5,339 bases of DNA, taken from contig JAEDJR010000133.1 of the NCBI GenBank assembly GCA_016296235.1, positions 1 through 5,339 of the forward strand. The letters run 5' to 3'. Under the pieces are notes generated by a model, which was given only the letters and a program-made list of their open reading frames with translations, was not told the origin of the DNA and searched no databases. Positions 1 through 3,853 of this stretch are shown here, piece by piece; position 1 is the stretch's first letter; each line of letters opens with the position of its first letter. Source of the stretch: Oscillospiraceae bacterium (GTDB taxonomy: Bacteria > Bacillota > Clostridia > Oscillospirales > Oscillospiraceae). The position numbers were made by a program, and so were the translations under genes.

Positions 1-841
1 CCGTCAGCTCATTGAACTTGGCCCGGGTCAGGGTCATGTCCAGATGCTTGGGGCCAGTGGCGTCGGCGGTAATATAGGGCAGGTTGATGTTGGAGGAGGT
101 GACGCCGGACAGCTCAATCTTGGCCTTCTCGGCAGCTTCCTTCAGACGCTGCATGGCGGTGGGATCCTTGCTCAGGTCGATGCCCTCGGCCTTCTTAAAC
201 TCCTCCACCAGATACTTCATGATGCACTCGTCGAAGTCGTCGCCGCCCAGACGGTTGTTGCCGGCGGTGGCCAGAACCTCGATGACGCCGTCGCCGATCT
301 CCAGGATGGAGACGTCGAAGGTGCCGCCGCCCAGGTCATAGACCATGATCTTCTGCTCGGTCTCCTTGTCCAGACCGTAGGCCAGAGCCGCGGCGGTGGG
401 CTCGTTGATGATACGCTTCACGTCCAGACCGGCGATCTTGCCGGCGTCCTTGGTGGCCTGACGCTGGGCGTCGGTGAAGTAGGCGGGGACGGTGATAACG
501 GCTTCGGTGACGGTGCCGCCCAGATAAGCCTCGGCGTCAGCCTTCAGCTTCTGCAGGATCATCGCGGAGATTTCCTGGGGGGTGTACTTTTTGCCGTCGA
601 TTTCCACTTTGTAGTTGCTGCCCATTTCCCGCTTGATGGAGGAAACGGTGCGGGCATGGTTGGTGACAGCCTGGCGCTTGGCCACCTGGCCCACCATGCG
701 CTCGCCGGTCTTGGAGAAGGCCACCACGGAAGGCGTGGTGCGGTTGCCTTCGGCGTTGGCGATGACGACGGGTTCGCCGCCTTCCATCACGGCGACACAG
801 CTATTGGTTGTACCAAGGTCGATACCGATAATCTTGCTCAT
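1..841 (-). CDS. dnaK: DnaK (Hsp70) chaperone, N-terminal 280 residues, runs off left edge
   Basis: DnaK is the cytosolic ATP-dependent Hsp70 chaperone that binds exposed hydrophobic peptides and cycles with DnaJ and GrpE. The visible part starts MSKIIGIDLGTTNSCVAVME and covers most of the nucleotide-binding domain: phosphate-1 loop DLGTTNS (residues 8-14), a Lys at 70 in the position of the catalytic lysine, VITVPAYFTDAQRQAT (115-130), IINEPTAAALAYG (144-156), phosphate-2 VYDLGGGTFDVS (167-178) and LPYITADATGPKH (254-266). Between NHART (61-65) and the TPQEIS segment (87-92) it lacks the extra stretch found in proteobacterial DnaK, as is usual for Firmicutes. The ATG at 841-839 is set by an AGGAGG 8 nt upstream. 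The rest of the ATPase domain and the whole substrate-binding domain lie outside the window, so completeness cannot be judged. It is the third gene of the CIRCE-controlled operon; dnaJ would be expected next. Confidence 0.98.
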   Translation of the reverse strand, partial: MSKIIGIDLGTTNSCVAVMEGGEPVVIANAEGNRTTPSVVAFSKTGERMVGQVAKRQAVTNHARTVSSIKREMGSNYKVEIDGKKYTPQEISAMILQKLKADAEAYLGGTVTEAVITVPAYFTDAQRQATKDAGKIAGLDVKRIINEPTAAALAYGLDKETEQKIMVYDLGGGTFDVSILEIGDGVIEVLATAGNNRLGGDDFDECIMKYLVEEFKKAEGIDLSKDPTAMQRLKEAAEKAKIELSGVTSSNINLPYITADATGPKHLDMTLTRAKFNELT

Positions 842-849
842 AATAAATA

Positions 850-855
850 CCTCCT
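850..855 (-). promoter_or_regulatory. Shine-Dalgarno site of dnaK
   Basis: A perfect AGGAGG (read on the minus strand) lies 8 nt before the dnaK ATG, in an A/T-rich unpaired-looking leader. It is stronger than the site of grpE, which fits DnaK being needed in excess over GrpE. I see no separate CIRCE and no convincing promoter between grpE and dnaK, so dnaK probably depends on readthrough from the hrcA promoter. Confidence 0.85.
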
Positions 856-883
856 GAATGGATGTGTAGGTTTTACAATGTTG

Positions 884-1032
884 CTTGTGCCCCCTGCACA
901 GGGGGCTGGCAGGCCGAAGGCCTGACTGGGGGTTGTACCGGCAAGCAGTTTTGCCGATCAACGGTACAGCAGTATAACGAAGCAACCCCCCGGCCTGCTT
1001 CGCAGGCCACCCCCCTGTGCAGGGGGGACAAG
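884..1032. repeat. ~150-bp palindromic (MITE-like) element between grpE and dnaK
   Basis: This is a long imperfect inverted repeat. The left arm (884 to about 935) and right arm (about 983-1032) are near reverse complements, and each arm also folds on itself. The left arm has CCCCCTGCACAGGGGG (890-905) and CAGGCCGAAGGCCTG (910-924). The right arm has GGCCTGCTTCGCAGGCC (992-1008) and CCCCCCTGTGCAGGGGGG (1010-1027). The centre holds a nested stem: GTACCG at 935-940 pairs with CGGTAC at 962-967, enclosing a GGCAA/TTGCC stem. There is no reading frame worth calling and no transposase. A related copy lies at 2840-2993. There is no T-run after any stem, so it does not look like an intrinsic terminator; in RNA it would make a strong hairpin within the operon message. 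No target-site duplication is obvious, so the transposon origin is inference. Confidence 0.85.
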
Positions 1033-1036
1033 GGCG

Positions 1037-1597
1037 TTAGTTTGCTACCACCACCATGGCGTGGCGGACGACTTTGTCGCCGACCTTGAAGCCGGTCTGG
1101 AACACTTCGCAGATGATGCTCTCACCGAAGTTTTCATCGGCCCGCTGCATCACGGCGTTGTGGTAGTTGGGATCGAAGGCGTCGCCCACCTGGCCGAAGC
1201 TCTGGACACCCAGGCTGTCCATGATGGACATGAGGCCGGTCATGGTCATTTCCACGCCTTTCTTGTAGGCCTCGTCGGCGGTTTCCTGCTTCAGGGCCCG
1301 CTGCAGGTTGTCGAACACCGGCAGGAACTTGCCGACGGTCTCGGCCTTGATGTCGGTGTAGAGGGCGTCGCGCTCCTTCTGGGTGCGCTTGCGGAAGTTA
1401 TCATACTCGGCGGCCAGTCGCAGGTAATTGTCATGCTCCGTGGCCAGCTTGACCTTCAGCTCCTCCACGGGATCGGGCTTGGGGGCCTCCTCCTGGGGAG
1501 CGGCTGCTTCGGGAGTTTCGGCTTCCGTGGCCTCGGCTGCCGGGGCTTTGGTTTCCTCGGTCACTTCGGTCTCAGGGGTCTGCTTGTTTTCTTCCAT
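1037..1597 (-). CDS. grpE: GrpE nucleotide exchange factor
   Basis: GrpE is the cytosolic homodimeric cochaperone that makes DnaK release ADP and acts as a thermosensor through its long helices. The protein is 186 residues, a usual length. Residues 1-45 are a disordered-looking stretch rich in Glu, Ala, Pro and Thr. Residues about 46-110 form the coiled-coil/long-helix region (EELKVKLATEHDNYLRLAAE, then YDNFRKRTQKER). The C-terminal beta domain carries the family hallmarks FDPNYHNAV (141-149) and GFKVGDKVVRHAMVVVAN (169-186), which match the GrpE signature closely. The ATG at 1597 lies 3 nt after the hrcA stop, with its ribosome site inside hrcA, so translation is probably coupled. Its TAA stop is followed after 4 nt by the palindromic element that separates it from dnaK. 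Confidence 0.98.
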   Translation of the reverse strand: MEENKQTPETEVTEETKAPAAEATEAETPEAAAPQEEAPKPDPVEELKVKLATEHDNYLRLAAEYDNFRKRTQKERDALYTDIKAETVGKFLPVFDNLQRALKQETADEAYKKGVEMTMTGLMSIMDSLGVQSFGQVGDAFDPNYHNAVMQRADENFGESIICEVFQTGFKVGDKVVRHAMVVVAN

Positions 1598-1600
1598 GGA

Positions 1601-2668
1601 TCACTCGTCTCCTGGTTCTTTTTGTTCTGGACTGGGCGGCAGCTCCGGTTTGGAGAACATGCGGCCCAGATTTTCTGCAAAATAGCTCAGCCGGGCGGTC
1701 ACCTGGGCGTAATCCATCCGGGTGGGTCCGACCACGCCGATGAGGCCCTGCATGCCGTCGCCGATGTCGAAGCGGGTCATGACCACACTGGTGTCCCGCA
1801 GCTCCCGGGCGATGTTTTCCGGCCCCACCAGGATCTGCGTCCCGGCGGTGTCCGCCAGGGTGGCGGGCAGGTTGGAAAGGGTGTCGCTGTCCAGGGTGGA
1901 GAGAACCTCCTGGGCCTTTTCCACGTCCCGGTATTCGGGCTGGCCCAGCAGCTTCATCTGACCGCTGACGTAAACCTGGCTTTTCTGCTCCTCCTGGAGC
2001 ACATGGGTGGTGAAATCCACAATCACAGGCACCAGGGAGGCGGCGGGGCCGGCGCTGCGGGTGACCCGCTGCAGCAGCTCCGGGGTGAAGCCGTCGGCGG
2101 GCAGCTCCGTCAGAGAGGCGTTGAGCACGGCGGCCAGCAGCTTCAGATCCTGCTCGCTGCAGTTCAGCGGCAGCTTGATGAGCTTGTTCCGGACGGTCTC
2201 GCTGCTGGTCATGACCACCAGGATGAAGCTCCCGGCGTGGGCCTGCAGGAGGTCAAAGCGCTGCACCGTGGGGGTACCTGCGGCGGCGGTCATGGCCACG
2301 GCCGGCAGGTTGGTCATCTGGGAGACCATTTTGCTGACCTGGGAGATGACCTTGTCCACCTCCTGGATTTTCAGCTCCATGGCCTGGTTGAGGCTCTGGG
2401 TTTCGTCCACGCTGAGCCGGTAATCCTGCATCAGCTCGTCCACATACAGCCGGTAGCCGGCAGGGGAGGGGATGCGTCCGGCGGAGGTGTGGGGCTGCTC
2501 CAGCAGGCCCATCTGGGTCAACTCGGCCATCTCGTTGCGGATGGTGGCGGAACTGCAGTCCATGCCGGGCATGGAAGCCAGAGCCTTGGAGCCCACAGGC
2601 TCGGCGGTCTGGATGTAACTGTCCACAATGGCACGCAGAATCTTTTTTTGACGCGCCGTCAGCTCCAT
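1601..2668 (-). CDS. hrcA: HrcA heat-inducible transcription repressor
   Basis: HrcA is the dimeric repressor of class I heat-shock genes. It binds CIRCE operators and in known systems needs GroEL for full activity. The protein is 355 residues, slightly longer than the 343 of Bacillus subtilis. Residues 1-75 form the winged-helix DNA-binding domain: MELTARQKKILRAIVDSYIQ, then EPVGSKAL (23-30), SSATIRNEMAEL (39-50) and the family-typical HTSAGRIPSPAGYRLYVDEL (60-79). The remainder is the GAF-like/dimerisation part, with FDIGDGMQGLIGVVGPTRMD near the C-terminus. The start at 2668 has GTGAGGTGA as ribosome site (2675-2683, 6 nt spacing). It is the first gene of the operon. The CIRCE is in its own 5' leader, so autoregulation is expected. 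Confidence 0.98.
   Translation of the reverse strand: MELTARQKKILRAIVDSYIQTAEPVGSKALASMPGMDCSSATIRNEMAELTQMGLLEQPHTSAGRIPSPAGYRLYVDELMQDYRLSVDETQSLNQAMELKIQEVDKVISQVSKMVSQMTNLPAVAMTAAAGTPTVQRFDLLQAHAGSFILVVMTSSETVRNKLIKLPLNCSEQDLKLLAAVLNASLTELPADGFTPELLQRVTRSAGPAASLVPVIVDFTTHVLQEEQKSQVYVSGQMKLLGQPEYRDVEKAQEVLSTLDSDTLSNLPATLADTAGTQILVGPENIARELRDTSVVMTRFDIGDGMQGLIGVVGPTRMDYAQVTARLSYFAENLGRMFSKPELPPSPEQKEPGDE
1609..1613 (-). promoter_or_regulatory. Shine-Dalgarno site of grpE, inside the hrcA 3' end
   Basis: AGGAG on the minus strand, 11 nt before the grpE ATG, lies within the last codons of hrcA. Its spacing is a little long and it is weaker than the dnaK site. Because hrcA ends at 1601 and grpE starts at 1597, ribosomes finishing hrcA could reinitiate on grpE. 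Confidence 0.6.
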
Positions 2669-2686
2669 GGGATATCACCTCACTGT

Positions 2687-2713
2687 TTAGCACTCCGTCT
2701 TCCTGAGTGCTAA
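2687..2713 (-). promoter_or_regulatory. CIRCE operator (HrcA binding site)
   Basis: This is a perfect match to the CIRCE consensus: TTAGCACTC (2687-2695), a 9-bp spacer, then GAGTGCTAA (2705-2713). It begins 4 bp downstream of the -10 hexamer and ends 18 bp before the hrcA start codon, so it covers the predicted transcription start. HrcA bound here would block initiation of hrcA-grpE-dnaK. The site is also transcribed and could form a hairpin in the 5' untranslated RNA. Confidence 0.97.
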
Positions 2714-2717
2714 ATGT

Positions 2718-2746
2718 ACTCTACCACCAAGCCCCGGAATTGTCAA
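2718..2746 (-). promoter_or_regulatory. Sigma-A-type promoter of the hrcA-grpE-dnaK operon
   Basis: On the minus strand, a consensus -35 TTGACA (2746-2741) is followed by a 17-bp spacer and -10 TAGAGT (2723-2718). TGG directly precedes the -10, giving an extended -10 (TGn). Predicted transcription start is near 2711, inside the CIRCE. Housekeeping-sigma promoter plus CIRCE is the standard class I heat-shock arrangement. Confidence 0.88.
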
Positions 2747-2839
2747 TAGGTCCAAGATGAATTATTTGTGAATTCGTAAAATGTATGCAGCGAAGAGAAG
2801 GAAAGGCCTCGTCCCCTCTGTTCAGGAGCCGGGCACCCT

Positions 2840-2993
2840 CTCGTGCCCCCTCTACAGGGGGCTGTCAGGCCGGAAAGCCTGACTGGGGGTTGCTGCAAGC
2901 TTGCAATTGCACCGTTTTTTCGCGAAAACTGCGTGTCGGTACAACCCCCAGCCTCCGCTGCGCTCCGGCAGCCCCCTGTAGAGGGGGCACGAG
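2840..2993. repeat. ~154-bp palindromic (MITE-like) element, second copy of the family
   Basis: The termini form a perfect 25-bp inverted repeat (2840-2864 against 2969-2993), starting CTCGTGCCCCCTCTACAG. The left arm continues with a CAGGC/GCCTG hairpin and CTGACTGGGGGTTG (2879-2892), which matches the left arm of the 884-1032 copy. The centre contains short palindromes TGCAAGCTTGCA (2894-2905), GCAATTGC (2903-2910) and TTTTCGCGAAAA (2917-2928). It holds no gene. It begins 4 nt after the TAA of the small minus-strand gene, the same distance as the other copy has to grpE. It lies between that gene and the hrcA promoter. It has no T-tract, so a terminator role is uncertain. Confidence 0.85.
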
Positions 2994-2997
2994 GCTC

Positions 2998-3189
2998 TTA
3001 TGCATAAAACAAACGGCACAGATCCGGAGCTTCGCGCTTCCAGTTCTGTGCCTTTCTGCGATTGTAGGCCTTGCTGACCTCCGGACGGCGGGTGACGGGG
3101 TTCAGTTCGCCCCAGGTGCCGCGCTTTTCCCGGTCCAGCCGGCGCTTCTCTTTTTTCGACAGTTTTTCGTAAGGGATAAATTTTTCCAT
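2998..3189 (-). CDS. Small highly basic protein of unknown function (63 aa)
   Basis: I cannot assign a function. The protein starts MEKFIPYEKLSKKEKRRLDR, continues RGTWGELNPVTRRPEVSKAY (23-42) and ends at LFYA. It has 19 Lys/Arg and 9 Asp/Glu in 63 residues (net about +10), no membrane segment, no signal peptide and one Cys (58). The mix of a Lys/Arg-rich helix and a W-G-x-L-N-P-V-T-R-R-P motif suggests a nucleic-acid- or ribosome-associated protein; that is inference from composition, though the pattern resembles short conserved hypothetical proteins I recall from clostridia. It is real rather than a chance frame because it has both a consensus promoter and an AAAGGAGG site. A TTG at 3210 in frame would add 7 residues but would place the start on top of the ribosome site. 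It is co-oriented with the hrcA operon and divergent from ileS. Confidence 0.82.
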   Translation of the reverse strand: MEKFIPYEKLSKKEKRRLDREKRGTWGELNPVTRRPEVSKAYNRRKAQNWKREAPDLCRLFYA

Positions 3190-3196
3190 GGTTCCG

Positions 3197-3204
3197 CCTC
3201 CTTT
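3197..3204 (-). promoter_or_regulatory. Shine-Dalgarno site of the small basic gene
   Basis: AAAGGAGG on the minus strand, 7 nt before the ATG at 3189. It fixes the ATG start and argues against the upstream in-frame TTG. The leader from the predicted transcription start (about 3209) is only about 20 nt. Confidence 0.88.
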
Positions 3205-3215
3205 ATTCAATAAGG

Positions 3216-3244
3216 AGTATAGCAGAAGGAAGTGCCGCAGTCAA
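3216..3244 (-). promoter_or_regulatory. Promoter of the small basic gene
   Basis: On the minus strand, -35 TTGACT (3244-3239), a 17-bp spacer and -10 TATACT (3221-3216), with TGC before the -10 (extended -10). This is close to the sigma-A consensus, so the gene is probably well expressed. No operator is visible. Since no clear terminator follows the gene, some transcripts may read on into hrcA. Confidence 0.85.
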
Positions 3245-3290
3245 ATCAACAATTTGTGAACGGCTTCCGGCAGGTTTTGGGATAAAACTG

Positions 3291-3319
3291 TTGACAAACC
3301 GGGCAAATCCGGGTATTCT
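3291..3319 (+). promoter_or_regulatory. Promoter of the T-box/ileS transcript
   Basis: Consensus -35 TTGACA (3291-3296), 17-bp spacer, -10 TATTCT (3314-3319). Predicted start is near 3326, just before the T-box Stem I. It is back to back with the small-gene promoter; the two -35 boxes are about 46 bp apart. Confidence 0.85.
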
Positions 3320-3501
3320 ATTCTGGAGAATCAAATACTATGGCGTGGATGAGGACGAGTACCATCGGGGAAGCCCCAAGAGAGCCTGCGGCTGGTGGAA
3401 GCAGGCGGCGGAGCCGGTGGGAAGATCACCTCGGAGCCTCCGGCTGAACTCTTAGTAAGCCAGGACGGGTGCGACCGTTATCTCGCAGCTTGAGTGGCCG
3501 C

Positions 3502-3537
3502 AAGGCAAAAAGAGTGGTACCGCAGAGGTTCAGCCTT
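3502..3537 (+). promoter_or_regulatory. T-box antiterminator
   Basis: AAGGC (3502-3506) pairs with GCCTT (3533-3537), and ACC (3519-3521) can pair with GGT (3527-3529), leaving the bulge with TGGT (3515-3518) free for the tRNA 3' end. The GCCTT strand is also the first part of the terminator stem, so the two folds exclude each other. Confidence 0.85.
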
Positions 3538-3567
3538 TGTCTCTTTCCGGAGACAGAGGCTTTTTTT
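3533..3567 (+). terminator. Intrinsic terminator of the ileS T-box leader
   Basis: The stem is GCCTTTGTCTC (3533-3543) with GAGACAGAGGC (3550-3560), 11 bp with one G-U pair, loop TTTCCG, followed by seven T (3561-3567). It stops transcription when tRNA-Ile is charged. Confidence 0.95.
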
Positions 3568-3627
3568 GTTCCCTCCTGCGCAGATGGATTTGAAATTCCG
3601 CAGGGACGTATCGATGGGTCCCGGTAG

Positions 3628-3647
3628 GGCGGGGGCTTGCCCCCGCC
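3628..3647. repeat. GC-rich hairpin in the ileS leader, upstream member
   Basis: An 8-bp perfect stem GGCGGGGG / CCCCCGCC with a CTTG loop, preceded by CGGTAGG. The flank TAGGGCGG recurs in inverted form at 3750-3757, so this hairpin and the one at 3732-3753 belong to a similar repeat type. Just upstream GGGAC (3603-3607) and GTCCC (3618-3622) can also pair. None has a T-run. The stretch lies after the T-box terminator and before ileS and encodes nothing I can recognise. Confidence 0.65.
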
Positions 3648-3659
3648 GCGAACGACGCC

Positions 3660-3804
3660 TGTCATTGCGAGGCCCCGCAGGGACCGTGGCAATCCGTATC
3701 TCGCTGCCCTGCAGGACAGGACTGCCTGCACGGCGGCCAGGGGTCTGGCCGCCCTACGGTGTGTCATGTCCTGCGGCTGCCCATAAAGGCTCCTCGCAAT
3801 GACA
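3660..3804. repeat. ~145-bp inverted-repeat element in the ileS leader
   Basis: The element is bounded by a perfect 13-bp inverted repeat, TGTCATTGCGAGG at 3660-3672 and its complement at 3792-3804. The interior holds GGCAATCC (3688-3695) and a 9-bp perfect hairpin GGCGGCCAG / CTGGCCGCC (3732-3740/3745-3753). The CATTGCGAGG...GGCAATCC pattern resembles a dispersed noncoding repeat that I recall from many bacterial genomes; this is memory, not a search. There is no coding frame. It sits between the T-box terminator and the ileS ribosome site, so any ileS mRNA must carry it. Confidence 0.75.
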
Positions 3805-3840
3805 CGCCTGTTCTCATAAATATTCTGAAATATTATTGTA

Positions 3841-3848
3841 TTTGGAGG
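3841..3848 (+). promoter_or_regulatory. Shine-Dalgarno site of ileS
   Basis: TTTGGAGG, 5 nt before the ATG at 3854, in an A/T-rich stretch (3811-3843) that leaves the site open after the GC-rich hairpins upstream. It fixes the ileS start. Confidence 0.85.
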
Positions 3849-3853
3849 CAATT

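Larger units (their letters stand above)
3326..3567 (+). promoter_or_regulatory. T-box riboswitch, isoleucine specific (AUC specifier), controlling ileS
   Basis: This leader RNA senses uncharged tRNA-Ile and allows transcription of ileS only when the tRNA lacks isoleucine. Stem I can be drawn in full. The lower helix is GAGG (3351-3354) with CCTC (3429-3432). The specifier loop has AGTA (3358-3361) on its 5' side and GAAGATCA (3421-3428) on its 3' side; the specifier codon ATC is 3425-3427. The upper helix is CCATCGG (3362-3368) with CCGGTGG (3414-3420). The distal hairpin GCCTGC/GCAGGC (3384-3389/3401-3406) carries a loop GGTGGAA that fits the GNUGNRA motif. Stem III is ACGG/CCGT (3465-3468/3475-3478), followed by the typical CCGTTATC. 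The T-box sequence AGAGTGGTACCGC is at 3511-3523; its TGGT can pair with an ACCA tRNA end. The 5' end is the predicted transcription start. Confidence 0.96.

Noticed and set aside
44..925. Long plus-strand open frame (293 codons) antisense to dnaK
   Set aside because: It mirrors the dnaK codons, has Gly/Leu/Asp/His-rich composition typical of the complement of a GC3-biased gene, and lacks a ribosome site. Antisense frames opposite hsp70 genes are a known artefact.
884..1032. Intrinsic terminator between grpE and dnaK
   Set aside because: The GC hairpins are strong but no T-run follows any of them in the transcribed direction, and dnaK has no separate promoter or CIRCE that would make up for termination.
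884..1032. CRISPR array or phage attachment site
   Set aside because: There are no regularly spaced direct repeats with unique spacers and no cas, integrase or phage genes in the window; the structure is a single inverted repeat.
1061..2713. Plus-strand open frame of 550 codons across grpE and hrcA
   Set aside because: It is the complement of two clearly identified genes with conserved motifs, has the same His/Gly/Leu-rich composition as other antisense frames, and ends inside the CIRCE. No domain is recognisable.
2785..3213. Plus-strand frame of 142 codons across the second palindromic element and the small gene
   Set aside because: It lies over a noncoding palindrome and opposite a better-supported gene; no ribosome site or promoter was seen on the plus strand.
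3811..3843. Second promoter directly in front of ileS in the A/T-rich stretch
   Set aside because: TATTAT/TATTCT-like hexamers occur, but no acceptable -35 lies at a proper distance; the A/T content is better explained as an open region around the ribosome site.
3426..3851. Minus-strand frame of 141 codons over the T-box and repeat region
   Set aside because: It runs through the T-box helices, the terminator and the inverted repeats, all explained as RNA or repeat structure. Its protein has low-complexity, Arg/Pro-rich sequence without a motif.
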